From Methylomonas fluvii (GTDB lineage: Bacteria; Pseudomonadota; Gammaproteobacteria; Methylococcales; Methylomonadaceae): a stretch of DNA of 64,000 bases. Location: positions 1,612,001 through 1,676,000 of the forward strand of contig NZ_JACXST010000002.1 of the NCBI RefSeq assembly GCF_014850975.1. Direction: 5' to 3'. Position 1 is the stretch's first letter. Each line of letters begins with the position of its first letter. The notes under the pieces are model-generated. The model was not told the DNA's origin. It saw only the letters and a program-made list of their open reading frames with translations, and did not search any database. A program made the translations under genes and the position numbers. This document shows, in pieces, positions 9,203 to 19,448 of the stretch.

Positions 9203-10124
9203 AAACGGTCGAATAGCTTCCACGAGCGCCATTTCGACCGCTTTCCTTAGCCAAATACAACTGCCGATCAGCCTCGTCCAGCAACTCGGACGGCAATTGT
9301 TGCAGCGCAGGCACCACCACCGCAAAACCGGCGCTAATCGTCACCCAAGGCGAAGCGCTGGAGCGGGTATGCGAAATTTGCTGCGCTTCAACACGCCGAC
9401 ACAGCAATTCAGATACGCGCTGCGCGCCTTCGCTGTCGGTTTCCGGCATCAGCATCACAAACTCCTCCCCACCGTAACGCGCCACCAAATCGCCGGAGCG
9501 GCTCACCGAGGCCGCCAATATCGTTGCCACCTGCCGCAAGCAAATATCGCCGGCGCCATGCCCGTGGCAATCGTTGTACGCTTTAAAATAATCGACATCC
9601 ACCATGACTAAAGCCAACGGCAACTGATTGCGCTGCGCGCGTTTCCATTCATTTTCCAAGACCTGATCGAAGCGCCGCCGATTGGGGATGCCGGTGAGAC
9701 CGTCCATCCAGGCCATCGCTTCCAACATGTCCGTCATTCGTTTCAGGCGAATATGATTGCGGATCCGCGCCTTAACCACCGGCAAATAAAACGGCTTGGT
9801 AATGTAGTCCATCGCCCCCAAATTCAGCCCGTATTCTTCGTTGGTCGCCGCGTTCATCGCCGTCACAAATATCACCGGGATTGCCGCAGTTTGCGGGTCG
9901 CTTTTCAGACGCCGGCAGACTTCATAACCGTCCATGCCCGGTATCATCACATCCAACAGGATCAGATCGGGCGGACCTTGCCTGTCAATGGCCTCCAGCG
10001 CCGCCTCGCCGCTGACCGCAACCTTGATGCGATACTCATCGATCAAATTTTCCGCCAATACCTGAATGTTGGTTGGCGTATCGTCTACGATCAAAATCAA
10101 GGGCTTGGAGATCTCGGTAGTCAT
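9201..10124 (-). CDS. response regulator with GGDEF domain (diguanylate cyclase)
   Basis: A 307-residue two-domain protein. An N-terminal receiver (about residues 8-125) has the phospho-acceptor region DLILLDVMIPGMDG and the conserved lysine in YITKPF. The C-terminal GGDEF domain (about 140-300) has the active motif ARYGGEEF and the substrate-site NRRRFD. It should make cyclic di-GMP when phosphorylated (PleD/WspR-like architecture with a single receiver). It follows the hybrid kinase by 2 bp, which makes that kinase the probable phosphate donor. AGAGGAT precedes the ATG. Confidence 0.92.
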   Translation of the reverse strand: MTTEISKPLILIVDDTPTNIQVLAENLIDEYRIKVAVSGEAALEAIDRQGPPDLILLDVMIPGMDGYEVCRRLKSDPQTAAIPVIFVTAMNAATNEEYGLNLGAMDYITKPFYLPVVKARIRNHIRLKRMTDMLEAMAWMDGLTGIPNRRRFDQVLENEWKRAQRNQLPLALVMVDVDYFKAYNDCHGHGAGDICLRQVATILAASVSRSGDLVARYGGEEFVMLMPETDSEGAQRVSELLCRRVEAQQISHTRSSASPWVTISAGFAVVVPALQQLPSELLDEADRQLYLAKESGRNGARGSYSTV

Positions 10125-10126
10125 GA

Positions 10127-13100
10127 CTATCCTCTGTTCTGTCGCTGTGACGCTATCAAGGCCAGCAACTCCGCCAAGCTCACTCTAGCCTGACCGTAGT
10201 CGATATTGCCGACCTGTTTTTCTATTTTTTTTATCAGTAGCCGGGTTTCCGGACAAGGCAGCGCGCTCTTCAATTGCTCGATCAAGTCATTGGGGACAAA
10301 ATCGCTACCTTCCAACAAGTCGCGTAACTGGCCGGCCAACTCGTTTGCCGCCAGCCAATCGGCGGCTTGGTTCTGTGCCTCGGCAACGGCACCCATAGCG
10401 GTGAAATCGGCAATCGTGTTCAGGGTGGCCGCCAGACTGGTCTCACAAGCGGCGAGGCAAGCGTCGAACGGCATACCGACATGCAAAGCTTCCTCCAGGT
10501 TCGCCGCGGCCCGGCTGAGTTCCACAGCGCCAAGCACGCCGGCAGCGCCCTTCAAATTGTGCAGCAAATCAACCGCCTGCTCGATTTTTCCGGCGCTATG
10601 CAACGCTCTCAGACGTTGCATGGTATCGGCAAACTTATCCCTAAAACACTCGAACAACAGTTGCAATTTATGGCTATCCTCACCAATCATAATCCGAATA
10701 TACGCCATATCAAATCCAGGCAGTTCACTGGATAAGCAGGAGGCTATAGACTCTGGCTTCGGCACTGCCGGCTCGACCGACACACTGCGTTCGGACGGTT
10801 TTATCCAGCGCAACAAAGCCGCCATCAAAGTCTGCGGCAACACCGGCTTGCCAATATGATCGTTCATGCCGGCAGCGTAACAATCGTTGCGCTCGCGCTC
10901 CTGCACCGCTGCCGTCATGGCAATGATGGGCAAATCGGCAAACCGCGCATCCTGGCGGATCAGCCGGGTCGCTTCGATACCGCTCATCTCCGGCATTTGT
11001 AAGTCCATCAGCACCGCGTCGTAACGGTTTTTCCTGACCGCCTCGACCCCTTCCCGGCCGTTGTTAACCACGGTGACGCGCAAGCCGGAGCTTTCCAGAT
11101 ATTCCCGGGCCACCATTTGGTTGACCTCGTTGTCTTCCACCAACAAAATGCGCGCCCCGCGTATCGAAGCCGCCATACCCGCCAGCAGCGGCCGGCTTTT
11201 TTCATTGCCCTGCTCGGGGTTGCCGCCCTGCAAACGTGTCAAGGCTTCCAGCAAGGTGGATGGCATCACCGGCTTGACCAAAATATCATCGGGTACCGCA
11301 TCGCCGGCCGCACTCAATAATTTCTCGCGACTGAAGGCTGTCACCATAATTACCACCGGGGCGCTCCGAATCTCGGTGCGGCGCACCATCTCCCGAATTT
11401 CCCGGGTAACCTGGACGCCATCCAGACCGGGCATTTTCCAATCCAGTAACACCAATTCGAAGTCCCGATTAGCGTCGTTGGCCGCGCGCAGCGCTTCCAA
11501 AGCTTGCGCCCCTGATGCCGCTTCCTCGACCTGAAACCCCCAGGCCAGCAAAATATCGCGCAACATCTGCCGGGAAATGTCCAAATCGTCGACGATCAAC
11601 ACCCGCATGCTTTGCAGATGGCCGGGAATTTGTCGAGCTTTCTGCTCGGACGGAAACGGCAGCAGCAGCGTAAACTCGAATAGGCTGCCTTCGCCAAGCT
11701 GGCTCTGCACGGCTAAATTACCGCCCATCATTTCCACCAGCCGCTTGCTGATGGTCAATCCCAGCCCGGTACCGCCGAAGCGGCGGGTAATCGAACCGTC
11801 GGCCTGGGTAAAGGCATGAAACAAATGCTCAAGCTGCTCCGCAGACATGCCAATACCGGTATCACGTACCGAAAAACTCAAGGTGGAGTAGCCGTGGGTT
11901 TTTGCCACCTGCGAAACTTTGATATGAATTTCTCCGGCCTCGGTAAATTTCACCGCATTACCCACCAGATTGTTCAATATTTGCCCCAAGCGCAGCGCAT
12001 CGCCAATCAAGCGCGGCGGCAAAGCGGAATCCAGTTCCAGCACCAGTTCCAGGCCTTTTTCCTCGGCGCGGACGATGAACAGATTCAGCACATTCTCCAG
12101 CACATCCTCCAAACTGAACGCTTCGGTCTGCAATTCCATGCGGCCGGCTTCGACCTTGGAATAATCGAGAATGTCGTTGGTAATCCCCAACAAGGCCAGC
12201 GATGAGGTGTGGATTTTCCTTAGATAATCGCGCAGCTTGGGCGACAGGTCGCTGTTCAAAGCCAAATCCGACAAACCGATGATCGCGTTCATCGGCGTGC
12301 GGATTTCATGACTCATATTTGCCAGAAACATGCCTTTGGAGCGCGAGGCGGCTTCCGCTTCGTCTTTGGCTTGCAATAATTCTTCGGTGCGCTGCGCTAC
12401 TTCGGCTTCCAGGCGGTCGCGATGCCCGGTCAGGGTTTCATCGCGTAATTGGATCTCGCCCAACATGGTATTAAAGGCCTGCACCAAATCGCCAATCTCG
12501 TCTCGGTCGCGCTGCGCCACCCGCAAGGTGTAATTTTTATCCTCGGCGATAAGCCGCGCGGCCGTAGCCAACTCCTCTATCGGCCTGGAAATGATGCGCT
12601 GCAAGCGGATTGCCAACAGATAAACCAATATCAGCGCCAGCCCCGCCGCCCCCAAACTCTTGCCCAAATCGACCAGTTGATCGTTCCATTGCGCCGTGAA
12701 ATCGGCTTGCAACAGCACATAACCGACCAACTCGGTATTTTTGATCACCGGCGTAAATAGCTCGGCGCGCCGGCTCCAGAAGTTGGTGCGCAGTTCGCGG
12801 AACGGTCGGCGAAAGTCGCTGGGTACATCAATATTCGCCGTTCCCCGGCTCCACGAAGCGAGTACGCTACCATCGACGGACACCATCCAGGCCGCATACA
12901 GCTCCGGCCGGTCTTTCAACGACTCCAGCAGACGAGTGGCTTCGGATTTATCGGCAAACACCAACGCCGCTTGGCCGTTTTCGGCTAACACGTCCGCCAA
13001 ACTGGACAATTCGTGCAACACGCTGCGATAGCGGCTCACCACTGAGCTGACCACCATCACGGACAGACTGACGAATAGGCATACCGCACAACTAAACATG

Positions 13101-13159
13101 ATGATGGACACCAGTTTGCGCCGTAGGGACCAGTTGGCAAAATTGGGCAACACGCGCAT
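10127..13159 (-). CDS. hybrid sensor histidine kinase (HAMP-HisKA-HATPase-REC-REC-HPt)
   Basis: A 1,010-residue membrane sensor. A first membrane helix (about 18-42) and a periplasmic region (about 43-165) are followed by a second helix (about 168-188) and a HAMP domain (190-245). The dimerisation domain has the phospho-histidine at about 284 ([14 protein letters not shown]), then the ATPase domain. REC1 has [13 protein letters not shown]2 has [11 protein letters not shown], and a C-terminal HPt has [11 protein letters not shown]. The ATG at 13159 follows GGGAGA. It begins 4 bp after the yfiR-like gene. The periplasmic YfiR-type partner may set its activity, and it should drive the downstream diguanylate cyclase. 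Confidence 0.93.
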   Translation of the reverse strand: MRVLPNFANWSLRRKLVSIIMFSCAVCLFVSLSVMVVSSVVSRYRSVLHELSSLADVLAENGQAALVFADKSEATRLLESLKDRPELYAAWMVSVDGSVLASWSRGTANIDVPSDFRRPFRELRTNFWSRRAELFTPVIKNTELVGYVLLQADFTAQWNDQLVDLGKSLGAAGLALILVYLLAIRLQRIISRPIEELATAARLIAEDKNYTLRVAQRDRDEIGDLVQAFNTMLGEIQLRDETLTGHRDRLEAEVAQRTEELLQAKDEAEAASRSKGMFLANMSHEIRTPMNAIIGLSDLALNSDLSPKLRDYLRKIHTSSLALLGITNDILDYSKVEAGRMELQTEAFSLEDVLENVLNLFIVRAEEKGLELVLELDSALPPRLIGDALRLGQILNNLVGNAVKFTEAGEIHIKVSQVAKTHGYSTLSFSVRDTGIGMSAEQLEHLFHAFTQADGSITRRFGGTGLGLTISKRLVEMMGGNLAVQSQLGEGSLFEFTLLLPFPSEQKARQIPGHLQSMRVLIVDDLDISRQMLRDILLAWGFQVEEAASGAQALEALRAANDANRDFELVLLDWKMPGLDGVQVTREIREMVRRTEIRSAPVVIMVTAFSREKLLSAAGDAVPDDILVKPVMPSTLLEALTRLQGGNPEQGNEKSRPLLAGMAASIRGARILLVEDNEVNQMVAREYLESSGLRVTVVNNGREGVEAVRKNRYDAVLMDLQMPEMSGIEATRLIRQDARFADLPIIAMTAAVQERERNDCYAAGMNDHIGKPVLPQTLMAALLRWIKPSERSVSVEPAVPKPESIASCLSSELPGFDMAYIRIMIGEDSHKLQLLFECFRDKFADTMQRLRALHSAGKIEQAVDLLHNLKGAAGVLGAVELSRAAANLEEALHVGMPFDACLAACETSLAATLNTIADFTAMGAVAEAQNQAADWLAANELAGQLRDLLEGSDFVPNDLIEQLKSALPCPETRLLIKKIEKQVGNIDYGQARVSLAELLALIASQRQNRG

Positions 13160-13163
13160 CACA

Positions 13164-13760
13164 CTATCTCCCGTAAACAATGGCGGCAATATTCAACAGT
13201 TGGCCGGGTAAATGCAGCCGGGCGTTACGAATCGGTTCCAGATTCACTTCAAATACCACCTTGTTTTCGCGAAACAGCAAGCTGATACCGCCGCCTTTTT
13301 CGGCAAAGTCGTCGATGTCGGATAGAGTCAGCACCGGCGCATCGCGCAGCGCTTTTAAGGTCACCACAAAGTGGGATTTCTCGGAGCTGCCGAGAAACAA
13401 CAGATGGCACGTAGTCAAGTCGGGATCGGTATAGTTATGTTGGACAAACCGCAAGGTGCGTTCGCCGGCCTTGCGCCCGTCCAGGGCTTGCAACTCGCTG
13501 TCCAGCACGCTACTTCCGACCACACAGAGCAAAATGTCCGCACCGGGCGGCAATACCTCGGCGGGCCATTCCACGAATTTGGCAAAATTGTATAGATAGG
13601 CGGCTTTGATCTGCGCCTCCGACAGACTGGCGGCCGGCAATACCTGCCAGCCAGGCACCAGCAGGCAAACACAGGCGAAAACCCATTTGCGCGCCAGATA
13701 GCGTCCGGATTGCGGCGCGAAAAAACGCTTGCTCAGGTAGTTTTTGACAATACCCCGCAT
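13164..13760 (-). CDS. YfiR-family periplasmic protein (DUF4154)
   Basis: A periplasmic protein of about 198 residues. A hydrophobic signal region ([13 protein letters not shown]) precedes the mature start [23 protein letters not shown], the hallmark of the YfiR/DUF4154 family. The C-terminal [10 protein letters not shown] is also typical. In Pseudomonas, YfiR restrains a diguanylate cyclase (YfiN) from the periplasm; here the target is more probably the adjacent hybrid kinase. The start is uncertain. The frame opens at a TTG at 13892 with ATGs at 13829, 13799 and 13760. The last has GGGG upstream and places the signal peptide best. Confidence 0.8.
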   Translation of the reverse strand: MRGIVKNYLSKRFFAPQSGRYLARKWVFACVCLLVPGWQVLPAASLSEAQIKAAYLYNFAKFVEWPAEVLPPGADILLCVVGSSVLDSELQALDGRKAGERTLRFVQHNYTDPDLTTCHLLFLGSSEKSHFVVTLKALRDAPVLTLSDIDDFAEKGGGISLLFRENKVVFEVNLEPIRNARLHLPGQLLNIAAIVYGR

Positions 13761-13906
13761 CACGCCCCACGCGTAAGCTAAACGTTTCTGTCCGGCCATT
13801 TCGGAATGTATGCGAGATCCTTTTTGCATGGGGTTTTGGTTAAGAACCGTCCGGGTAGCTTTACGACGATGTGGTTTGGCGAGAGCCGGCAATCAAGTTT
13901 GTGAAA

Positions 13907-13957
13907 GTAGAAACGCAAACCCCAGCAGTCTTATCAGGGACCGGTTTGCGTTTCTAC
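13907..13957. repeat. 15-bp perfect inverted repeat within the operon
   Basis: Arms GTAGAAACGCAAACC (13907-13921) and its exact complement (13943-13957) enclose a 21-nt loop. It lies between the lipocalin-like gene and the yfiR-like gene. On the transcribed (minus) strand it is followed by only three U residues. It could be an intra-operon attenuator, an mRNA-stability element or a mobile palindrome. Confidence 0.7.
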
Positions 13958-13982
13958 GCTTGATGTCGAATGATTTAATAGT

Positions 13983-15071
13983 TTAACCGCCTCTGCCAGG
14001 GCAACGGCAAAAACCGTTCAACTCCACGTAGGCATTACCGGCAGTTGAACCGGCCACGCTGCATGCGCCTTCCCAATATGTAGGCCCCACCCAAAGAGTA
14101 TGCTGCGCGCGTAATTCCTGATCCTGCACCAAGGGCTGCACGGTAAATTTTTCGCTGCGCACCTCGACTTCCCAACCGGAAGGATAGGTACAGCCGGTAT
14201 TGGGGCTGGTCCATTCGCCCAGTACAGTAACCGTAAATTCGTGCGCCGCCAGCGTGACGGTTTGTCCTTGGGCATCGGTAATCGAGCCGGATTTTTCGAC
14301 CGACGTGTCACTGCCCTTGAAATCGAACAACATGATTTGCCGGTTGTCATCGAGTTCGATCGCAAACCATTGCCAACCTTGCAGAATGGCTTGGTAGAGT
14401 TCGCCGTATTGTCTGTCGAACCAACTATTACCGGTGACTTGAAAAGTCTGGCCGCCGATACTGATAGTGCCGGTGGTCGCCATTTTCGGCCGCGAGTAAT
14501 AGTAAGTGTAACCGCCGAAACGGTAAGGATGGGGATCCCCGCCGTAATGCAACGCCGGAGGCTGCGTGGATTTCAGTTCCAGATCCAACACATAATCGCC
14601 GACTTGAGCGTGCAAGCGGTCATGACCGTCGCCGCCAACCGCGGTGACTTTATTATCGGCGCCGGAAGTCAGGTTGAAGCCGTTGGGAATGCGCTTGGGC
14701 AGATGGAATTCGACGAACTCTTCGAATGAAAAACGCTGGCCATTCACGTCGGTCACCGCCGCCTGCACTAGCTGATCGCGAAAAATCACCAAACTGTCGA
14801 ATGAGAAAAACACGATTTCGAAGCCGAAGCGGCGGCCGTCGTCGGTAAATAAATGCCCGGTCCAATACCACCACTGCACTTGTTCGCTGGGTAAAAAGGC
14901 GTCGTCGGCCGGTAATTCGACCGGACCGATCAGCCCACGGCGCGGCAGGAACAAACACGCGAGCACGGTTAATACCAACAATAGCCAAGGCAATAACGGC
15001 GGCATCAGCAGGCCGACAATCAATACAATGCCGGCAATAATCCAGGGCAGTTTTTTCCAAAGCTTACGCAT
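13983..15071 (-). CDS. membrane-anchored lipocalin-like (AttH/CrtC-fold) protein
   Basis: A 362-residue protein with two adjacent N-terminal membrane helices (about 10-43), then a double-calycin fold. Signatures are QVQWWYWTGHLF, NSWFDRQYGELY followed by GWQWFAIELDDNRQIMLFD, and the end GNAYVELNGF. This is the family of AttH-type 'secreted hydrolases' and hydroxyneurosporene hydratase CrtC. The membrane anchor and the lack of carotenoid genes nearby argue against CrtC; a lipid or hydrophobic ligand is more plausible (inference). It starts 27 bp after the TonB receptor stop, so the two are co-transcribed. The C-terminus CRCPGRGG is unusually polar. Confidence 0.75.
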   Translation of the reverse strand: MRKLWKKLPWIIAGIVLIVGLLMPPLLPWLLLVLTVLACLFLPRRGLIGPVELPADDAFLPSEQVQWWYWTGHLFTDDGRRFGFEIVFFSFDSLVIFRDQLVQAAVTDVNGQRFSFEEFVEFHLPKRIPNGFNLTSGADNKVTAVGGDGHDRLHAQVGDYVLDLELKSTQPPALHYGGDPHPYRFGGYTYYYSRPKMATTGTISIGGQTFQVTGNSWFDRQYGELYQAILQGWQWFAIELDDNRQIMLFDFKGSDTSVEKSGSITDAQGQTVTLAAHEFTVTVLGEWTSPNTGCTYPSGWEVEVRSEKFTVQPLVQDQELRAQHTLWVGPTYWEGACSVAGSTAGNAYVELNGFCRCPGRGG

Positions 15072-15098
15072 GATCGATACTCTTAAGGGGTTGAAAAA

Positions 15099-17135
15099 TC
15101 AAAAGCGCCAGCTGAGTTTGCCGTAGATCGAACGCGGCACTTCCACCGCGCTACTCGGCAAGGACAGCGCGGATGAATCTTTATATTCCGGATGGCTGGG
15201 CGAGAATAGGTTTTGGGCGATGACGGCAAACTCCACACCATTGTAGGGCTCGTAAGCCAGTCTGGCATCAAAGGTGGTGTAGGCCGGCACGGCCTGACTG
15301 GTGGAATGCAAGCGGCCAACATGCCTTAGGGTAAAGTCGAGCTTGATTTTTTCCGGCAAATCCATCTGCCAGCGCAAAGAGCCGCGATGCCGCGGACTCA
15401 GACCGGCGATATCCGGATTGAGCGGATCCTGGGGGATTTCCATTTTCAGATGACTGTAATTGCCGCTGAAGCGCATCCAGTCCAACACATGCCATTCGCT
15501 GGCAATCTCGATGCCGCGTGTGGTGAAGTCTTGCTGGGCGTTACTCCAAATCAAGGACTGAGTCAGCCCTACCAACTCGCCGCGGCGGAACAACACCAAG
15601 TCGGAATAATGATTGCTGAAGGCGGTAATATCGGTGGAGAATTTTTCGGTCCACTGGGTGCGGTAACCAATTTCGGCGGCAAAGATTTTTTCGGCGCGCA
15701 GCTTGGGGTCGGGCTGTGCAATAACTTGAATCTGATCGAACGGCGCCGGCAAACCGGTCGGTACGCCACCCAGCCCCACATTGGCCTGCGCTTCGCCGCG
15801 CGCCGGCGTGCGCGATGCCCTGGAAACCGAGGCCCACAGCGAATGCACCTGATCCGGCGTCCACATCAAACGGGCGTTGGGCTGCACTTGCGTGTTACCG
15901 AAATGGCTTTCTTCCAACTTGGTACCCAGCGTCAAGCGCAAGGTGTTGTCGATCAAAGTGATGTCGTCCTGCACGAACACGCTGCCGTTGTGGTAACCCA
16001 AGCTGTTGGGCGTAAAGGCGATGGCCGAGGTATTGACCGTGGTACTGTGAATGAATCGGTAACTGGCACCCCACATCAAATCGTGGTCGGCATTGGGATG
16101 CAGGCGATGCTGAAAGTCGATGTCCACCATATCTTGACTGTCGGACAACGCTGCGGCGCTGAAAGCAACCCGGTCATAATAGCCTTGCAGCATGAATTCA
16201 GAACCGTCGCTGAAATTGCCTTCCCAACGCGCCAGCAGGTTGGCGCCGTCGGCATGGTCGTCGAAATTGAATTCGCGGTTGAACGGCGGCAAAACCGTTT
16301 GCGGCACCACGGTATTGCCTATGGTCTTGCGGTAAACATCCCCTTGTACCGTGTAGCGGCTGTCGTTGGAGATCCGATCATCGATACGAAAACCGCCCTG
16401 CACCGAGCGCCAGTCGTCGTGCAGCCTGTCTCCGGAAGCGTTAACAAAAGTATCGCGTTCAAAGGTTTTGGCATACACCCGGTAACTGCCGTCGTCGCCA
16501 ATACGGCCACCGTGCCGGTAACCGGCGAAGCCGCGCTCCTGGTTGCCGCCACCGGCCACGAACAAATTGCCTTGGGTGTCCTTGGCTTTCTTGGTGATGA
16601 TATTGATCACACCGTTTACCGCGTTGGCGCCCCACATCACCGCGCCCGGTCCGCGTATTACCTCGATACGCTCGATGTCTTCCATCAAGGTATCCTGTAA
16701 ATCCCAAAACACCCCGGAAAATAACGGCGTATAAACGCTGCGGCCGTCCATCAGTACCAGCAACTTATTGGCGTAACGGCCATTGAAACCGCGCGCGGTA
16801 ACCGCCCAGACACTGGCGTTGATTTGCGCTACCTCAAGGCCGGGCGCCAGGCGAAGTGCATCGGGAATACTGGTGGCGCCTGAGCGGCGAATGTCTTCCT
16901 GACTGATCACGAACGCCGCTGCGGCGGTATCGGATACGGTCTGCGACTTTCTGGAAGCCGACGACACTTCCATTTGCATGAGTTCGTTGATGGAAAAATC
17001 TTCGATATCCGGAGCGTTGTCGGCCACCGCGCTCCCGAGAATATTCACGTTAAGCGCCATACCGAACAGAAACAGGTTTAATCGATTCGTCGCTTGTATT
17101 TGATACCGGCCATTCAGCCATATCGTTGATTTCAT
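15099..17135 (-). CDS. TonB-dependent outer-membrane receptor (no STN domain)
   Basis: A receptor of about 678 residues. A signal peptide (to about residue 40) is followed by the mature start IEDFSINELMQMEVSSASRK, a form of N-terminus often seen in receptors linked to YfiR. The plug domain (about 60-170) contains DALRLAPGLEVAQI and ERIEVIRGPGAVMWGANAVN. A 22-stranded barrel ends YGKLSWRF with terminal phenylalanine. The ATG at 17135 is preferred to the frame start at 17192, though no strong ribosome site is visible. It leads the unit with the lipocalin-fold protein, YfiR, kinase and GGDEF protein, so it may deliver or sense the ligand that controls cyclic di-GMP. The ligand is unknown. Confidence 0.88.
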   Translation of the reverse strand: MKSTIWLNGRYQIQATNRLNLFLFGMALNVNILGSAVADNAPDIEDFSINELMQMEVSSASRKSQTVSDTAAAAFVISQEDIRRSGATSIPDALRLAPGLEVAQINASVWAVTARGFNGRYANKLLVLMDGRSVYTPLFSGVFWDLQDTLMEDIERIEVIRGPGAVMWGANAVNGVINIITKKAKDTQGNLFVAGGGNQERGFAGYRHGGRIGDDGSYRVYAKTFERDTFVNASGDRLHDDWRSVQGGFRIDDRISNDSRYTVQGDVYRKTIGNTVVPQTVLPPFNREFNFDDHADGANLLARWEGNFSDGSEFMLQGYYDRVAFSAAALSDSQDMVDIDFQHRLHPNADHDLMWGASYRFIHSTTVNTSAIAFTPNSLGYHNGSVFVQDDITLIDNTLRLTLGTKLEESHFGNTQVQPNARLMWTPDQVHSLWASVSRASRTPARGEAQANVGLGGVPTGLPAPFDQIQVIAQPDPKLRAEKIFAAEIGYRTQWTEKFSTDITAFSNHYSDLVLFRRGELVGLTQSLIWSNAQQDFTTRGIEIASEWHVLDWMRFSGNYSHLKMEIPQDPLNPDIAGLSPRHRGSLRWQMDLPEKIKLDFTLRHVGRLHSTSQAVPAYTTFDARLAYEPYNGVEFAVIAQNLFSPSHPEYKDSSALSLPSSAVEVPRSIYGKLSWRF

Positions 17136-17399
17136 TTTTTTATTATCTTGAGGTGACAACCATTTTGACGCGGGGGGCCGTCGGCTATCCATTCAGCGAT
17201 GCCCGCTCCGGCAAACCGTTTACAAGATAGTCGCTAAATGCCGATAAGGCATCCGTAATACGCCAACATCGACAAATTCATTGCGTTTTTTGAGGGCTAT
17301 CACATTTCATGCGGCAAAATTGCGCGCCAGCGACAAGTAATCGGCTCGGCGCTAAGGCAGCGCTGATGGCAGCCGATCCGTAAAAGTGAGTAGTAATCC

Positions 17400-18491
17400 T
17401 TACCGGACTATGGAAGTACCCTTGATTTGCACATAGACGGCCATGCCGGGCCGCACATTTAACAACATCGCCGATTTTTGGGTGATATGCGCCAGCAGCA
17501 CCTCCTCGCCTACCGCCAGTTGCACCACGGTTTGGCCCTGGCCCATTGCGCTGAGCGCCAGCACACTGGCTGGCAGAATATTCAGGATGCTGGACGCTTC
17601 CGGCGGTTGTAGGGTAATACTAACGTCGCGGGCGTAAATTCTGATCCGGACCGGGCTGCCGACCGGCATATCCAAATACGGCAAACTCAGACTGCCTCCG
17701 GCGAATTCGGCATGGCTGAGATGATACTCGGCTTCGTGGCTGACCAACTTGCCCTGCCAGACGCTGGCCGCTTGCCGATCCAGGGCCATGGGTCCATCCA
17801 GCCGAGTCAGGGTTTCCGCCAGCGGCCCGCACGCTACTACTTTGCCGGCTGCCAGCACCAGCAGGTGGTCTGCGAGTTGATTGACCTCCTGTAAGGAGTG
17901 GGTGACATACAGAATCGGGATTTGCAGATTCTGATGCAAGCCGGTCAGGTAAGGCAGGATGTCCTGCTTGCGTTGCTCATCCAGCGCGGCCAGCGGCTCG
18001 TCCATCAACAACACATCCGGACTGGCGGCCAAGGCCCTGGCTATCGCCACCCGTTGCCGTTCGCCGCCGGATAAACGGGCCGGCAAGCGCGCCAGCAACG
18101 GCCCTATCGCCAATAATTCAATCGCTTGCTCCAGGGAAAACAGCCTATCTTTGGTTCGCAAACGCCGCACCGCATAATCCAGATTGCCGCGCACCGAAAG
18201 ATGCGGAAACAGGTTGGCCTCTTGAAACACGTAAGCCAAATTGCGGCGATGCGTGGGCAGGAAAAAATCGTGTTCGCTGTCTTGCCAAAGCGTTGCACCG
18301 ATTTTCAAAAAGCCTTGCGTTGGCCGTTCCAAACCGGCGATACAACGCAGCAAGGTGGTCTTGCCGGAACCAGAATGTCCGAAAAGCACCGTCACGCCGC
18401 TGGCGGGTAGGTTTAAATCGACATCCAAAGCAAATTGGTCGTAAGCCAAGCGCAGGCGCGCCTGAATGCTGGGCACTGGGGACATAATCAT
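17400..18491 (-). CDS. modC: molybdate ABC transporter ATPase ModC
   Basis: A 363-residue ABC ATPase. Walker A is FGHSGSGKTT, the Q-loop is in YVFQEANLFPH, the signature is RLSGGERQRVAIARAL, Walker B is VLLMDEPLAALDE and the switch histidine is in YVTHSLQE. The C-terminal 70 residues form the Mop/TOBE molybdate-binding domain. The start chosen is the ATG overlapping the modB stop (ATGA); a second ATG lies 6 bp on. It energises molybdate uptake with ModB. No modA is adjacent. Confidence 0.92.
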   Translation of the reverse strand: MIMSPVPSIQARLRLAYDQFALDVDLNLPASGVTVLFGHSGSGKTTLLRCIAGLERPTQGFLKIGATLWQDSEHDFFLPTHRRNLAYVFQEANLFPHLSVRGNLDYAVRRLRTKDRLFSLEQAIELLAIGPLLARLPARLSGGERQRVAIARALAASPDVLLMDEPLAALDEQRKQDILPYLTGLHQNLQIPILYVTHSLQEVNQLADHLLVLAAGKVVACGPLAETLTRLDGPMALDRQAASVWQGKLVSHEAEYHLSHAEFAGGSLSLPYLDMPVGSPVRIRIYARDVSITLQPPEASSILNILPASVLALSAMGQGQTVVQLAVGEEVLLAHITQKSAMLLNVRPGMAVYVQIKGTSIVR

Positions 18492-19174
18492 TTCAAGGAT
18501 TGCGTCAGCGTTTGGGTTTGTTGGCTGCTGTAAAGCAGCAGTAACACCAAGAAAGAAAAGATCAGCAAGCCGCCGGCCAGCCAATGTGCCTGGCCGTATT
18601 CCAAGGCTTCGACATGATTGTAAATTTGCACGGATACCACGCGGGTCTTGTCGGGAATATTGCCGCCCACCATCAATACCACGCCGAATTCGCCGACGGT
18701 ATGGGTAAAACCCAGCACCCCGGCAGTTAAAAATCCTGGTTTCGCCAAAGGCAGCGCCACGCTAAAAAATCGATCCAGCGGCCCGGCGCCCAAAGTCGCG
18801 GCGGCTTCCAGCGGCGCATCGCCCATTGCCACGAAGGCGTTCTGCAATGGTTGCACCACAAACGGCAACGAATACAACACCGACGCCACCACCAAACCAC
18901 CAAAGCTGAACGGTAAAGTGCCGATACCCAGCCATTGGGTGAATTTTCCCACCAGCCCGGCCGGCCCCATCAACACCAATAAATAAAAACCCAATACCGT
19001 CGGCGGCAACACCAACGGCAATGCCACCACGCTATTAATGACGCCTTTCCAGCGCGAGCGGCTGCGCGCCAACTTCCAGGCCAGCGGCGTGCCCAATAAC
19101 AGCAAGAGTAAGGTAGCCAGACTGGCCACGCGAAAGGTCAAAAACAAGGTGTCGAGATCGGCGGCGTTTAGCAT
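18488..19174 (-). CDS. modB: molybdate ABC transporter permease ModB
   Basis: A 228-residue inner-membrane permease with five to six helices. The ABC-coupling EAA-type loop EAAATLGAGPLDRFFSVALPLAKPG is present (about 130-155), as are PLVLPPTVLGFYLL and the family segment GEFGVVLMVGGNIPDKTRV. It is translationally coupled to modC through an ATGA overlap. The periplasmic binding protein gene modA is not upstream: the next 274 bp are non-coding. Molybdate would feed molybdenum-cofactor enzymes, for which moeB is also in this window. Confidence 0.93.
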   Translation of the reverse strand: MLNAADLDTLFLTFRVASLATLLLLLLGTPLAWKLARSRSRWKGVINSVVALPLVLPPTVLGFYLLVLMGPAGLVGKFTQWLGIGTLPFSFGGLVVASVLYSLPFVVQPLQNAFVAMGDAPLEAAATLGAGPLDRFFSVALPLAKPGFLTAGVLGFTHTVGEFGVVLMVGGNIPDKTRVVSVQIYNHVEALEYGQAHWLAGGLLIFSFLVLLLLYSSQQTQTLTQSLK

Positions 19175-19363
19175 GCAAGGCTTGGTCTGAGTGACGGGGA
19201 GTCGCTACTAGGCGACGCATCTGCGGTCTATTTTCGCTAATCGGACTGGTAGAACGCCAGCAAAATACACATTGGCTTTTAGAAAAACTGCAGGTACGAC
19301 GGGTATCGGCAAAATAGGCCGGACTTTCAATCAAACCCTATTGATCACGGGTATGCTGTCGGA

Positions 19364-19409
19364 CTGAGCTTGTCGAATCCTTGGCTGTTGCGCCCGTCGA
19401 CAGGCTCAG
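19364..19409. repeat. REP-like palindrome
   Basis: CTGAGCTTGTCGA (19364-19376) and TCGACAGGCTCAG (19397-19409) pair over 13 bp with one wobble-compatible mismatch around a 20-nt loop. The TTCGACAGGCT core is shared with the palindrome at 28493-28526. This looks like an intergenic repeat family (REP type). Confidence 0.6.
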
Positions 19410-19448
19410 TACCCTCAGGAAGATAAAGGCGACGCTAACAACCAGGGC

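Noticed and set aside
13983-15071. carotenoid hydratase CrtC
   Set aside because: The fold is the same, but there is a two-helix membrane anchor and no carotenoid gene nearby; a general AttH-like name is safer.
15387-16700. 437-codon plus-strand frame
   Set aside because: It is antisense to the TonB receptor gene and arises from its codon bias; low-complexity His/Gln/Arg-rich translation without a domain.
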